From assembly GCA_013397115.1 (NCBI GenBank), contig VWZW01001228.1, positions 1,790,200 through 1,854,199 on the forward strand: a stretch of 64,000 nt of DNA, given 5' to 3'. The notes under the pieces are model-generated. The model saw nothing but the letters and a program-made list of their open reading frames with translations, was not told the origin of the DNA and made no database searches. Below, piece after piece: positions 23,351 through 37,300 of the stretch. Origin of the DNA: Edolisoma coerulescens (taxonomy: Eukaryota > Chordata > Aves > Passeriformes > Campephagidae). Each line of letters opens with the position of its first letter. The stretch's first letter is position 1. Position numbers and translations under genes: made by a program.

Positions 23351-23409
23351 TTTAAAAGATGTTAATTGTCAGTGTCGGTATTTAAAAGATGATAATGTCA
23401 GTGTCAGTA
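23351..23409. repeat. Two-copy tandem duplication (30/29 bp)
   Basis: TTTAAAAGATGTTAATTGTC at 23351 and TTTAAAAGATGATAATGTCA at 23381 begin two adjacent copies that both end in the motif GTCAGTGTC(G/A)GTA. They differ by a few substitutions and one deleted base. Confidence 0.85.
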
Positions 23410-25411
23410 TTTCCAAATGTGTAAAATTTGGCAAAGAGATTCAATTACTTGTTTCTCCTAAGATGGCTGATATCTTGTATTTCCTCCAAGATTTTCATAT
23501 GACTTCATTCTGCACCATGTCAAATTATGCTTTTAGTCTGGGCCAACAAACACTCTGTAAGTACACTTTTTTCTCTACTGGAAAACTGAAATCTTGTGCA
23601 ATTAATTCTTGATTGCTATTTATATTGGTTTTTTTGTTGAGTTTTTATTTTCCTGGGTTTTTGGTTTGGTAGTTTGGCTTTTTGGGCTTTTTTTGGTGTT
23701 GGCATTTTCTGGGCAGCAGAAAACCTTCGGTTTTCAATCAAATATCTTTGCATGTTTTAAGAAAAATTGATGTATCTTTCAGAGCACAGGAAAGTAAGTA
23801 AGATTTGTAGCTGTCAGTAGAAATGAGTCTCAAGCAAAAGTTAAGGAAAATAAAATAACTTTAGTAAATTAACTTAAACTTAAGAAATCTGTACTTGGAT
23901 GTTGTCTGATTGCAATTCCCATTTCCTACCAGCTAACTGAAAGCTGTATATAATTTCCACTAACACTGGAGTCTCAGCTCATATTGTTTGGCCCTTAGCT
24001 GGATTTCTTCTAATTTCTTTTCAATTTTAGTCAGAAACCCTGTTGGCTTTTTAAGAGATTTGCAATCTGTAGCAGTCATATTATACAGAACAAGAGGAAG
24101 AGTCTGTGCTTGGTCTTCTGTTTAACAGGAAGGCTGTCTTCAACAGAAGTGCTCCACTGCTATTGCTTTTGCAACATATCATTACAATCAGTATCGTTTG
24201 TTCCATGCTTTTTCAGCATCTGTGAAGCAGCAGCTGGTTACTGCTTTCTTCATCATCAAAGTGCTTTCAAGGACATTGGACTAGAAACTTCTAGGAGAAT
24301 TTTATTAATTTGCAAACACGGGAATATGAGAATTTGAATGTTGGTTTTAAATGTAGGTCGAGTAAGATGTTAAAAATTATTGGGGAAGGCTCATCCACTG
24401 TGGAAATGTGTGTTAATCCAAATATGAAACATCTTCTTGGAAGCCATGGAAGATTCTTCTTGTAATTTTGATGATTCTCCATTGTTGTGATAGTTTTAAT
24501 TTTCTTCTTTATAATTACCTTTTATTTAGCTAGGGATACCAGAAATAAAATTGGTCCCTTTAAATCTTCATGTTGACATGAAATGTCTACATTTGATATA
24601 CTTCACTCCAGGGATTTACATGGGTCTAACAAAAGTAAGTCTTCTTCAAAGAGACATCTTGGCACATTGTAGCCACCTATAATTCTTCTGCAACATTGAA
24701 CATCTACAAATCGTGCTTAACTGATGGCCACCAGTCTACATTTCACTTCTGTGAAGTTTGGCAATAAAGCCAAAAAGATCTGGACATTTCCATTTAGAAG
24801 GCATCATGCTGTTGGCATTTCCCTTGCTTATTTGTTCTTACATGGAAAGGGGATTCCATTTTTATTGAAAAGCTATCAAGATATGTATCATGAAGAGGCA
24901 GTTGCTGTTTTAGCTAATCAGCAATCTCTTTTTAATAAAAATCCAGCATTAACTTGGGGAAGTTCAGATACAGAATGGCCAATACTTAATGCTTTAAAAT
25001 AGGTAAGAAACTGTAATAGAGACCTTACGGGACAGAAGAATATTAGATTATCTCTGTGCTCTGTCATATTCTTCATTTAGCTAAGCCAAACACATTGCAC
25101 ATGATGTTGAATACCATTAAATACACAGCTAAATTGCTTTGAACGTATCATAAGATGACATCTCTGTGCTACTTGTTAGACCTAGAAATTCAAAATAATT
25201 CTTGCTTTCATAGTTCTTTTAGAATTAGTGAGGCTGGTCATTTTGGAAAGAGACACAGCAAACTTTGTTGTCCAGATTTGTCCACCTATCCATTTCTTTC
25301 TAAAGTATCTATACTTCTATTGCACTTCATTTGGTAAATATAAATTCAAGTCATTAATTAGATACTCTAATTTTTCCCAAGGAATCTCATTTATTTTATT
25401 CTGTTGTTAAA

Positions 25412-25780
25412 AAATCATAAAATCATTGAGGTTGGAAGGGATCAACCTCCTTGCTCAAAGCAGAGCCAACTACAGCACATTGTTCACGTCCATTTGCAGG
25501 TGGGCTTCAACATCTCCAAGGGTGAAGACCTCACAGCTTCTCTGGGCAAGCTGTTCTGGTGTTCAACTCTCTGACATTAAAGAAGGCTTTTTGTTACATA
25601 TGACAGCAATTTCCATTATTTTATGTTGCCTCTTTAACTTTCAGTGTTTACTATTGAAAATTGCCTGGCTCTGTCTTCCCTACCACCTTGCATCTGAGAT
25701 TTATAGACATTCTCCCCTGAATCTTTCTTCTCATGGCTGAATGGTCCTAGTTCTCTCACCTTTTCCTCATATGTCAAAAA
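25412..25780 (-). mobile_element. CR1 LINE 3' fragment, inverted
   Basis: Starts with the reverse-complement CR1 tail (ATCATTGAGGTTGGAAGGGA) and continues through CTCAAAGCAGAGCCAACTAC, CTGGGCAAGCTGTTCTGGTG and AAGAAGGCTTTTTGTTACAT to CTCTCACCTTTTCCTCATAT, all CR1 3' landmarks in reverse orientation. The element is 5'-truncated. The open frame across it (25426-25740) reads antisense CR1 and is not a gene. Confidence 0.9.
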
Positions 25781-26980
25781 TTGGAAATTATTTTTATTTA
25801 GGTGAGGAAACCATATTTTAAATCTTTTTTATATAATTCTGAAGTTTATCCCAACTTCCTTATTGATGTATTTTTGTTATTCCTAATAACTTTATTATAG
25901 ATATGCTGATCCTAAAACCATCACATTCTTCTCCCCTCTCTATTAAAGTATCTCTTGGGACCTCTGCATGTCATTTGAGTCTGTAAAGTGTGTATACTTA
26001 TCAAATATTTCTCATTATGGTTTAAAAATGAAAAAAAATACAGTAAGTGTCTGCAGTTGTGTAATGTTTAAGGTGCAGTGGTTGTAAGTAATACTGTGGA
26101 ATACTAAAGTACATTTATTTAAAAGGTGTTTTGATTTTTGTGACTAGGAGGTATGTGTCCCATCAAATAACCAGCACTAGAAAAACTTACATTGGCTCAC
26201 CCTGTTCATACAATCATTTCCTTTTGGTTGATATTCTCTTCTTCACTCCCTCAAAATGGCCAAAAAGCATTTTTTCCTCTGCCTTTTCCAGCATGTCTGT
26301 GTTACCTTAGAAAATAAATAATAAAACATCTCCAATCTAACCTTTCTGAACTGCAAAAGCACTGACAGTAGCTACCTGTGTTTTTTCCTAGCTTTTTTTT
26401 CAGTAACACTATTTCTTATGAGTCTTCCTTCTTCAAAATTTCTTCCCCCAGGACTAATTTGTAACTTCTAAGGATAAATATTTTCCAGTTGCAAATTTGC
26501 ACTAATAGCTATTCTTCTCTCTGCACTTTCAATAGATAAAGGTCAGTGAGGGACAAGAAATGTGACCTCAAATGAAACAGATCAGGCAAAGTTCTTTTCA
26601 TGGGGCTTACATAGAGTAACAAGTGCTAAACGTTAAGATTTTTTACTCTAGTTCAGGTTCTTACTTGGGGCATCTCACTCTAGTCAAGCATCTTGGAATC
26701 TCATTCTGCAGAAATGTGTGGAAGGCTTTCAGTCTCTTCCCTGCAAAATTTTACACACACAAATGAAAACAGCAAAAAAACCAATAGTAGAGCACTTTTA
26801 TTTTTTTCCATTGAAGTATGATGTACAAGAATCATTATTTCATACAAATAGCAGGATATAAAAATAAATAATAAAACGCCTTACTCTGAAATATATCAAG
26901 GTGCTGATCAAGTGCTCAGGATGAGGGATACAACATCCTCACTTTTTTTTTTAGATTGGTTTGAAAATGAAGATACATGA
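25781..26980. other. Intergenic
   Basis: About 1.2 kb of AT-rich sequence between two CR1 copies of opposite orientation. Nothing recognised. Confidence 0.6.
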
Positions 26981-27202
26981 ACCTCATTTAGATATTAAGA
27001 AGAAATTCTTCAGTGAGGGTGGTGAGGCACTGGAACAGGTTGTCCAGAGAAGTTGTGGATGTCCCATACCTGGAATTTTTCAAGGCCAGGTTGGATTGGG
27101 CCTTGATCTACCTGATCTAGTAGAAGGTGTCCCTGCCCTTGGCAGGGGGTTGGAATCAGATCATCTTTAAGGTCTCTTCCCACCCAAACCATTCTATGAT
27201 TA
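26981..27202 (+). mobile_element. CR1 LINE 3' fragment
   Basis: Landmarks in order: GATATTAAGAAGAAATTCTT, GTGAGGCACTGGAACAGGTT, CAAGGCCAGGTTGGATTGGG, GAAGGTGTCCCTGCCCTTGG, and the tail CCAAACCATTCTATGATT. It is well preserved and 5'-truncated. Open frames on both strands are CR1-derived. Confidence 0.95.
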
Positions 27203-30200
27203 GCTGTGGAAATAGAGGGGGTTTTTTTCTATCTTATTGGTTGGTCCCATGTGCTCTTCTTCATATTAACTTTTAGGTAACATTTTCATTTATCAAATAC
27301 AGCTTCATTTAGAAACCCACTGAAGATAATGGTTAAAATCCCATTGCTATGTGTTTATGAGCTTAGTGATTGTGGGAAATGGTATATTATCCATATAACA
27401 TTTTTCATTAGCTGCATGATGCTACAGGTCTTTTTTTGCATCAACCATATCAAGCCAAAATCTATGATTTATAATCTGTAAATTTCTTGACTGTAGTGGG
27501 ATTTTTGCTCAATTTAAGACCTTCAGAATTTGGTCTGTAGTTTTCTCAGTACTAAAAGAGCTTGGTCATGTTTTCATGAAATAAATCTAGTATTCTTTTC
27601 TATTGGTTTCTCCCTTCCAGGATCTCATTTCCTCTAAGACATCTGGCATGTAAAATTGGCTGACAGGAATGTTGCCTGGTGCATGAGCCTTGGAATGTTA
27701 GCACTCTAAAGCTCAGTGCCATATCATGAGTGTGTTTTTCATAATGTTGGGAAGGATAAGTTTCCAGTTTATTCTTGTGCACAGACTCAGGATTTTTCTT
27801 TTAACAGTGTCTTCACCAGTTGTTACATGTGGGAGCTAAACCTGTAGCTGGTAATGTACAGAGAGCCACTATGTGTTCAGTTAACCAGTCTCAAAACAAG
27901 ACATCAAAGCTGAAAGGCCTGAATTCCTCTCTGAATTGAATGCCATGAATACATTCACAATGATTTTAGATGTTTTTCCCCAACTTGTGTTTTCACTTAT
28001 CTGTTACAAGTTTGGTGGACTGTAAAAATATTTGCTTTACAGAATAGTCATGCTCTATGTCTTTCTAATAAAACAAACCAAACCAAACACCAGTCAACCT
28101 GAAATCATTCTTTGGTTCCGCTAATATGAGAGGTTTCAACTGATCATACTTTATTTTGGATGGGGCTCTTAGGCAGGCTTATAGCTGAACTATTTTTAGC
28201 TTTTTAATATAAGGGATGTATAATTGAAATATTCCGAGCTGCTGTCATCTACTGCACATAACATATGAGTGGTATTATTCCATTAGTCAGAATTGCATCA
28301 CATTTGAGCTGTCATGCACTCAGCTATACTGAAGTCAGGGAGCTGCAGCTTCTCTCAAAACCTTCTTAAGGTTCTGTGTCTGTCATATTAAATTATCAGG
28401 TGAGTGCCAAATTCAGTGAAGCTCACTGAATATACTGAGGCTAAAATTGCTGCAAGAAGTTAGAGAAGTAAAGCTAAGGAGCAAACAGGGGTAATGTGAG
28501 GTAGAAGAGGAATAAAAAGGCAGAGCTGAAAGCAAGCAAGCAAAAAAGAATTTGTTAAAATCAAGGGACAGAGAAACCAAATGTGCACTGCTTAAGCTTC
28601 CTTAGGGATAGCCTGGTCAGTCATCCCTGGCAAATGTTCCCTGTGCTTCAGTTCCTCCTTGGTGCCGCTGCTCCTCTTTCTTGCTCAGAGCAGGCTGAGG
28701 CTTTCTCATTTGTAGGTTTCCACTTGGTACATTTGATTTTCCTTTCCTGTCTGGTTTTCCTTAATTCTGTATTATGCAAAAATTTTCAGTTTTGGCTGCT
28801 TTACATCTGTGGTATTCCAAGGGGAGAAAACAAAGTCTTTTTTTTCTAATCAATGACAAATATAACAGTGAAATACCCTACTAACTTTAAAAATCTTCAC
28901 ACTGGCACTGTAATAAGTGTGTATAAACTCCTAGGATTTCCATTGCTGTGGAGGTAGGGAAGTCGCCTTGATTTTTGTGTTACTGAAAGATAGCAAGTCA
29001 GCAAAAATATGCGTTTTTAAGAAAAACTTTTATTTTTGAGAGCCAAAAGCATTTTTCATGCCTTGCATAGCCCTGAGTCTCTGCTGAGAATTTGATCCAG
29101 AGACAGAACCTAAAATAATATAGCCATAGAAAGGATTCTGCATGAAGCTGAAATCTCTGCCTGCTTCAAATTTCAGCTATTGGTTTTGCACAAAGGAAAT
29201 AGTTTCTTGTTTGTCAGATGTAAAATAAAGCTTTCTGTGTCACATACATGTACAGTTAATATTTTTTTAAAAATTTCAGGCAGATTATTTCTAACTTCCA
29301 GTAACTTACATAGTTTTTCATAATGCTGTGTTCATAAAGGAATTAAAAATTTACACTCAAAGCAGATTTAAACATCTTCCTTGAAGAATTTTAAAAAATG
29401 TGCAGAATCTGAATTTTGAACTCAAGTTTATCCATGTCTGTAACATTCTGCTAAATGTTTAATAATGCTTCTGTGCTGTATAGAGTCATTGATATCACTT
29501 GCCTGTCAGACAATGCAGGCAATGGAAGGCAGCAGTCTTTTTATATGTTTCATTTACTCTGCCATCTCTTTCCAAGACTGAAAGAACCCAAGCTTTTCAC
29601 GTTTTCTTGTATGTCATGTTACCCAGATCAGTGGTGATTTTTGCATCCCTTTGGTACTTTCCATTCAATACCATTTATGGACTTTGATGCAAAAACTGAG
29701 TACAGCATTCCCGTGGAAGCATTAATGCTTCTGAATTTCCATCTGCTATTGAAGATGCATTTTTGAATATGCATTTTACAATGAATTGACTGCATCGGAA
29801 ATGAAATAAATAGTTAAGTAAATTTAGTTTGCTAAAGATGAAGAATATTTCTTCTTGTTTAATGAAATTTCTGTGCAAAATATGAGAGCCTTTTTCAATT
29901 TTTTCTTCATTATGGTGTTTATGTATTAGGATGTGAGAAATTTGTCCCATGGGGGTTGTAATTTTGAATCTATAGCATGATGTTACATGAGTGATAAGGT
30001 GTTCTAAGTTACTATATGAGAAGCTTTGTCACGATTTCTCAGTCCTAGATTTTGTGCTAATAGAGAGGTGAAGCATTAATGTTTAAAATACCTCATCATA
30101 TCCATGGCAGGATAAATGTATGATACTTTCAGAGGACATTTTTTTCTACTGCTTAAGAGCAAGGTCTGAAAACTAAAATTTTCGGGAGTTACAAATAGTT

Positions 30201-30754
30201 GTGGTGGATGAGTGCAAATGCACAGAGGAGAAAGACAGAAATTTCTTGGAAATTCCTCTCTTACTTTTTTTCTATAGTGAGTCAAGCAGATGCTAAGCTA
30301 AAGCTGGAAGCTAAAGTTAGCAGAAATCAGAAATCACTTGCTCAGTATTTCATGATGTCCAAAATTCTACAGAGATAGGTGTATATTTGTTTATATAGAA
30401 AACCAAATTCAGTAGTTTTACCCCAAAGCTGTAACTGGGTCAGCTGGCATTCTTTTTTCAAGTTTCTGCCCTGGATGAACTCCTCTGCGTGTTCTAGAAC
30501 AACGAAATGAGAACTTTGAGACAAATGTTTCTACCTCAAAATGCTGCTTTGCCAATACATAAACTGTACACTTGATCTTCTATATCAAAACATTTTTTTA
30601 AAGGACAAGTTTAAATTCTTTTAGTATTCCGTAGTATATTTTCCAAATATAAGTTTGAGGCAGCCATCTGAAAATCTGGACTATAATTTCTTAGTTATAA
30701 ATTTGATGTTCAGATCTTGAATTTAAAGTGAGATGAATGTCCTTAAAATGAAAG
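27203..30754. other. Intergenic
   Basis: No gene recognised. It contains an A/C-rich tract near 28069-28092 (AAACAAACCAAACCAAACAC). Short ORFs are background. Confidence 0.6.
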
Positions 30755-30993
30755 AGGGTGGATTTAGATTAGATTTTTAGGAAGAAATTCTTTACTGTGA
30801 GGGTGGTGAGGCACTGGCACAGGTTGCCCAAAAAAGCTGTGTATGCCCCATCCTTGAAAGTGTTCAAGGCCAGGCTGGATGGGACTTTGAGCAACCTGGT
30901 CTAATGGAAGGTGTCCCTGCTCATGGCAGGGGGGTTGGGACTAGATGGTTTATAAGGTCCCTTCCAACCCAAGCCATGTCATGATTCTATGAA
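30755..30993 (+). mobile_element. CR1 LINE 3' fragment
   Basis: Contains GGAAGAAATTCTTTACTGTG, GTGAGGCACTGGCACAGGTT, CAAGGCCAGGCTGGATGGGA, GAAGGTGTCCCTGCTCATGG, GGTCCCTTCCAACCCAAGCC and the terminal ATGATTCTATGA. Same type and orientation as the copy at 26981. Confidence 0.95.
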
Positions 30994-33900
30994 TGCTTTT
31001 TTTCAATCAATAAATGGTATGCATCCATGCTCTTACTGCTTTCTTCTTGACCCAGTGTGTGAACAGAGATGTCATTACTAAGCCTTTAAAATGAGCAAAA
31101 TCTTGGTCCTCTTCTGAGCAGAGAGCATGACAAATAATTATGTGGATTCAGTGTATTGACTTTTCCATATTCAAAAACTGCCCAAATCTCGTTTGATTAA
31201 GTATAAAAACCCTCTGTGAATTCCATTAGGAATATTCATGAATATTCACAGTTTCATTGTCTCCAACAGGTCTTGAGAAGACCTTTTTAAATTGCATGTT
31301 AGTCTTTCCTCTTATATGAATAAAGTTTTATTCTCCACAGACTGAAGGAATTGTAGTCACAATAAGATTTTATTTAAGCATTCTCTTTTTCAATTGAACT
31401 TGAAAGCTTCAATCAGCTGGTAAATTAAGAGTGTACTTGTTACAGCTTGCTTGACTGAAGATCTTGCTTTCCTTATAATACAAGATTCTTAAATCTTACT
31501 GGCCAGATGGTGGTCAGAAGAGGGGTCTCTGTTAGCAATTCAAAAACTATTGGTTTATTTTCTTGAACTATCTCAGGGGTTTTGTCTCTTTTGAAGTTTT
31601 TTGCCATTTTCACAGCACAGTCTCTGTTGTGCAGCCCTACTGACAAAGAAAGAGTTGAGAAATATGTAGCCATTGCTGATTTCTCCTAATTCAATATCAC
31701 CTGATTACTTTCATGGTTTAAGTTCCTGTTTTGTTCCCATCTAGACATAGATTTCTCAAGTGATTATTAGAGAGAGACAAAATCCCCTTACCATTTCTTT
31801 TGTAGCTGAATATCTATGTTTTTTCAGGAGACAAATGAGACTATGTTTTGACAGAAGAACAATAAAAATAAACCTGTTGTGGGTAGGTATATAGTTCAGA
31901 TTTCACTTGGAGCTGGTGCATGGTAAGTGTTTACAATGGCTGTAGAAAACGATGTGTGTTTTTGTTTACAGGCCTATTCAGAAGGACTCCGTGATATCCA
32001 AGAATGGTACTGTGTGGTGTTTTCAGTGAGATTTCTAGGCTGATGTCAGGACAGCAGCTTACTGTCACCTTCTGAATTTGCAGTCTGGCAGATTCCAGTG
32101 GCTGAGGCTTTCATACTTGTAGGATGTTATGAATGAGATAAATATATTCCATATATATATACATCTGATATGTTCACTAGCACTCTGTTCAAATGAATGC
32201 AATAGCTTAATTTTTTTTCAAAGTTACTCTGAAAAGCCTGGGTTGACTTTGTGTGTGTTTTAGCACACAGGGTAATTTCTTCAGCAAATAAAGAAGGCAG
32301 ACTTAAAGACACAAGTAACAAATTTAGATGTGTGAACGGGCCTTGTCCCATGATATGTAAAGATAGATAATCTCTTTGTAACTGGATAGACATTGTAAAA
32401 ATGTCAAAGGCCTTGACAGCACTTCCTCTTGGTTTCAGTACCTCTCTCATCTGGTCTGTCCTACACTTGATGCTCTGTTTCCCACATCTAGAATAGCAGA
32501 ATGGCTGCAGCAAAATATTTGGTTTTAACAGTGAATATAAAACCAGTGTTGGAATTCTTGAGTGCTGCTCTTGGTTTTGTTATGAATGATCTGGTTTTTA
32601 GCAAATTAGCTAGAATTTGGTCTTTCCCTTTTGTCTGATGCAAAATGAAGATAATTCTGCTTCATTTTCTTCTGAAAAACACTGTGATAAGTTCCAGAAG
32701 TAGAAAGAATTATTCCTCCATGATCTCATAACATAATTATCTGTACTAGTTACTGTCAACTTTTTTGTTATGTTCAAATTATATGGCATATCACCTTGAT
32801 AATGTGTTCAGGCTTAAGTAATCTGAGGTACCATATAACACATTTCTAAACTGACAGTCTTAGAGGGGCTTTTATCATAAAGTATTATGTATTTACTGTT
32901 ATGTTTTAGCTTTTACATTTTTACATTCGGCCTTTCAGTTTCCTGAAACTTTTTAGGTTAAAATTTTGCAGGTTTATTCTCTTCCTCAGCAGTATCTGTA
33001 ATGGTATGAACATTCTGAAATAACGTCAATAATAGATGTTTCTGCGCAAGGGGACAAGCTGGGTATGAAAGAATTCACTATATTATTATAAGTTATCGAG
33101 GATTCTTTTTAGCCAAATATTGAACAAAATTTTTTGGAATGGAAGAGACATTCCAAATAAAAATTGCATTTGTTTGTTCCACTGTTTGCACTGATAGATT
33201 GATAACCCTTTTCAAATTGTATATTGCACATTAAGTCAGCTTTTTATGCAGCTGGAGAATCTCTCATCTGCACAAGCATGTGCTGCATACATCTAATGAT
33301 TCTTGGTCTTTCTGGTGCTTGAGAGAGTTTAAGAAACTGATGTAACAAGTCAGGAAGAAATCACAAGATACTGGAAAAGCACTGTGGTGTCATGGGTTAA
33401 ATTCTGATTTTTTTAATCAAGGTCTCAGGGACAAATTACCTGTGTCTGACACTATTGTACTGAGCGGTATTGGGACGTTATTCTGTCCAATCCATAACAA
33501 AATGAAAACAGTGTGATTCATTTCTCACATATGGGAATGTAAGGGGCTTAATGAAGGAGGATTTTTAAATATTCTTTGGAAATGTTCAGCTTTAAGTAAA
33601 TAAATTACTGTGTTTATTTGCTGCTGGGAAGCTTGAGCAAATAGTAAGCATTGCAAAGAGAAAGACAAAGCTTCTTGCTCATGGCCTAGATTTACTCTCA
33701 CACAGAAGGCATGTAGTGTGGAAAATGTTTTCTGAGAGTTTCTCTGGATGTGTAATTATTAGAACATGAGGGATGGGAAAGAATGTTTTGCGCTGATAAT
33801 TTTTTATACGAAGAAACTTGTTCCCGCAGAACACAACAGCTGAAAGAGAAGCAAAGAGTAAAAAAGAAAGTGCTCCAAGTACTGATGAATGCTAAAGATA

Positions 33901-34048
33901 ATGCCAGCAAGGCTAGTTTTAGAACAAGATATGTAATAAATGTCATTTTCTGAAGCAATAGTTTGTCAAGGTAGTGGAAAATTACTTTCAGATGAAAATT
34001 CAAACACACACTTACAGACTGTTCTTTTCTTGCAGTCTACATCTTCCT
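30994..34048. other. Intergenic
   Basis: AT-rich, no gene or repeat family recognised. A 128-codon minus-strand frame at 32127-32513 has no domain I recognise, and I treat it as chance. Confidence 0.6.
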
Positions 34049-34338
34049 CATGAGGGGAAGAGGAGGGGCAGACACTCATCTCTTCTCTCCGATGACAGGT
34101 CCCAAGGGAACTCCGTGAAGCTGTACCAGGGGAGGTTTAGGCTGGATATCAGTAAAAGGTTTGTCACCCAGAGGGTGGTTGGGCACTGGAACAGGCTCCC
34201 CAGGGGAGTGGTCACCAGAGTTCAAAAAGCGTTTGGACAATGCTGTCAGGCACATGATGTGATTCTTGGTGTTGTCCTGTGCAGGGTCAGGAGCTGGACT
34301 TCGATGACCCATCCAATTCAGAATATTTTATGGTTCTG
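34049..34338 (+). mobile_element. CR1 LINE 3' fragment (a second CR1 subfamily type)
   Basis: Landmarks: GAGGGGAAGAGGAGGGGCAG, CATCTCTTCTCTCCGATGAC, GGGGAGGTTTAGGCTGGATA, GGTTGGGCACTGGAACAGGC, CAGGGGAGTGGTCACCAGAG, GCGTTTGGACAATGCTGTCA and a decayed tail. The middle part reads differently from the copies at 26981 and 30755, so this is another CR1 subfamily. Confidence 0.92.
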
Positions 34339-37300
34339 TATTGTATTAGCTTAATTTGATTATATAGACACTTTCTAGGAAGCTGACTTCAACAAATGGT
34401 GGTGGCAGCTCCTCGATCAACAGTGTTACCTGAAAAGTAAAGATCCACTTGCATAAATTAAACAGAGGTTGTAAGGAAATTAAAAATCTGTGTGTTGCTA
34501 GCAGTCAGTGAACAACAGTACTCTTTGAGAATCCTCTTTCAAAAACCAAAGAAAGAATATGTGGATTTGGGTTTTTTGGGTTGTTTGGTCTTTTTTTGGT
34601 TTTGGGGGGGTTTTTTTGCATTGGACAAGGGGCTAGAGGAAAGGAAAGGAACGGAAAATGGAAACTAGCCAAACAAAATCTAGTCAAGGGATTTGTACTC
34701 TGGCAGGGAAAAACTTTGAGCTATATGAAATATAGGAAGCCTGAAGTTTATAATTTGTAATTTATCTGAAAGGCGCATATAGTAATTTAAAATCCTTAAA
34801 TGAAATATAGTTTAAATGTAGCACATATTGAATGTTGTTGAAGAATGTCAGTGAAGGAAGAAAAAAGAAGAGAGAGAAATTAAAAAATAATAAAACTCAT
34901 TGCAAAGCCTTGTTTTGAAGTAGCAAGAGGAATATCATGAGTTCATAAACAAAAAATACAATAGTATATCTATACTAATAGACTTATATTATAGGGAAAA
35001 ATACTTAAGGAATAAGAACTTTAATAATTGTGTCGGTATGACTTTCGTTATTGAGAAATATTTTAAAAATGGACCTACTTATGGTATATAGTTACGTACT
35101 GATCAAAATACCTTACTGAGTCTTGGCCAAAGATTTGGATGGCATTTCTATCCTGGCAATTCTGTTACTGCACTGGAGCTTAGAATAAGTAAGTTTAAAG
35201 AACCAGTCTCTTTTAGAAAGGAAATAGAAATGCAGAAAGGCTAAAAGAGAAATCATTCAAACCAGAGATTTTCTTTGTTTAGTGGCCAAGAATGTTGCAG
35301 TCTATCTCAGAATAGAATGATTAGAAAGAGGTTTGACTTTATCCTCAAAATTACAGAAGTATTCAGAGCCAGACTTGCTGGCCACTGGCGTTCTACAGGG
35401 CACAAAAATATGAGCTGTAAACTGATATAAAGGAAAACCCTAGATGTCAGTGGTTACTTCTGAGGGCAGTAGAAGTGTCCACATTTGAACATGAGATCTA
35501 AGTTTGTAAGATGCTGGTGAAATTCCTTGACTCACGGGGGGCCCTGGATAGGGTTAGCATGCTGCATGTCCAGCCGTTAAATTATCTTGTTTTTGAGATT
35601 AGAAACAGTATGGATGGCAAGATAGGCAGAGCAAAAAGGGAGATTAAGCATAGGAAGACATGTTCTAATATTAAACTGCTGCAGTGGTTCCGGCTGGCAT
35701 AGCAGAGAATATGCAATATTTGAATGAAGATTAAAAGACGAATGAAAAAAGATAAACGCTGTTTAAACAAAACAAGAACAGCAGGAAATGTGTTTGATAG
35801 CAAGATTTATTTGCAGAAAAGGCTACTTGAAGTGTTTTGTCCGAAGTCAATTGCTTACTTATTGATTACTAAAACAACAACAGAATGTGCTTAAAGCAGT
35901 ACAGGATTGTTTTCAGCATGTTAAATTACCAAGAAATTTACTGACTGATTTGGCTCTAGGAGTTATGTGTACAAAAAAATATTTGAAGCTGGGAAGTACC
36001 AACAATGATAACAATATCCAGATGAAGATCTGCAGGAAAGGCGATGATATAAAGCATTATTTGAAAAGCAAGGATTTGAAAAATGTGAAATGAAGAACAC
36101 TCTAGCACAGTGTGAATACCAATTCTGGTAGGGATTCTGCAGGCAGGTAGTTTTAATAAAAACCATGTGAATTCAAACACAGGTAAGAGACTGATTCTCT
36201 GTAATTTGAATTAGAATACAAATGATGGATGTGACTGATACTTAAATAATTTGAAAGAATTAAGGAAAATTGTATCTGAACTACTAAAGCCTAGACAAAA
36301 ACTGAAAAAAAAATTGGCAGCTTCTCTGTTGTCTGTTAATGGTGGAAATAACTGGTTTTCCCTGCTCCATCTGCTTTTGAACCCAAAATATCTTCAAGTG
36401 ATTACAGTTGTGTTATGTGCCATGAGCCATATGAGAGGCTGAGGGCATTCTTAATGCTATAGCACCGGGCACCCCAAAAATTCTGGCAGTGTGGCTTTTG
36501 CCTCCTTCTCCCCCAAATTTTAAGCTAATTGTGGTATGTGTGGAATTAATGGGAGATCTGTTTTCATTCCATGTTAGTTGCATTCAAACCTTTACCTCCC
36601 GGCACGCCCAAATCAGTAGACTTACAGCTTTTTTTTGTCACAAGGACTAGGAAGATGTGTTTGCAACTTTTCTTATTGCATCGGGTCACCATGTAGCAAG
36701 AATAGGTGGTATATGGAACAGAAGGAAAAAGCCAACAAAAAGAGTGAAAACATTTACTTAGTGGAGGAAGCACATGCTGAGAAGTGAGTCCTGGAGAGCT
36801 TGGAGTCTGGTACAAAGACAGTGCATTTTAATTGAAATGGTTGTTTTATTAAAGATTAAGTCCAAGCACTCCCCAAACAAACAAAACCAGCCCAGTGGTA
36901 ATCTGAAAATCCCGCTTTAATCTTTGTTTTATCTCAGTTTGACTAACACTTCTCTTCCTGATCTGTTCAATTTCTTCTCAGCGTTTTGGTTGTCAAAATA
37001 CAGAGATGACAAATGACTTCTTTGCAGAAAGCCGGCAGAAAATCTGTGTACGGCTGATGCATCGCGCAACATGTGCGAACCACGGAGAGTGTTAATGGCT
37101 CTGTCACCCTCTCAGTTGGGAAAACACTTCTCAGAGGTAACTCCTTTTCACAGAGATGAAACATTGGCTTAAAACCACCACTAATCGGCTTTTTATTTTT
37201 ACTTATTGTATCTCTTGTACACACTTTTTAGATAAAGTTCTGAGAGCCAAAATTTAGGCAATAATGTGCGAATAAAGGGAATTTTTAACCAAGGGTAAAG

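Larger units (their letters stand above)
18686..25411. other. Intergenic
   Basis: No gene recognised. Contents: an imperfect CAG-rich direct repeat (19261-19278 and 19301-19316), a TG/TA dinucleotide tract at about 21580-21601, a 30/29-bp tandem duplication at 23351-23409, a G/T-rich island at about 23624-23705, and a 92-codon plus-strand ORF at 24724-25002 that ends next to a donor-like GTAAGA. Confidence 0.5.

Noticed and set aside
25426..25740. 104-codon plus-strand ORF
   Set aside because: It reads the antisense strand of a CR1 3' fragment.
32127..32513. 128-codon minus-strand ORF
   Set aside because: No recognisable motif, no splice or promoter context, ordinary intergenic composition.
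33974..34354. 126-codon plus-strand ORF
   Set aside because: It lies across a CR1 3' UTR; the sequence is repeat-derived and noncoding in CR1.
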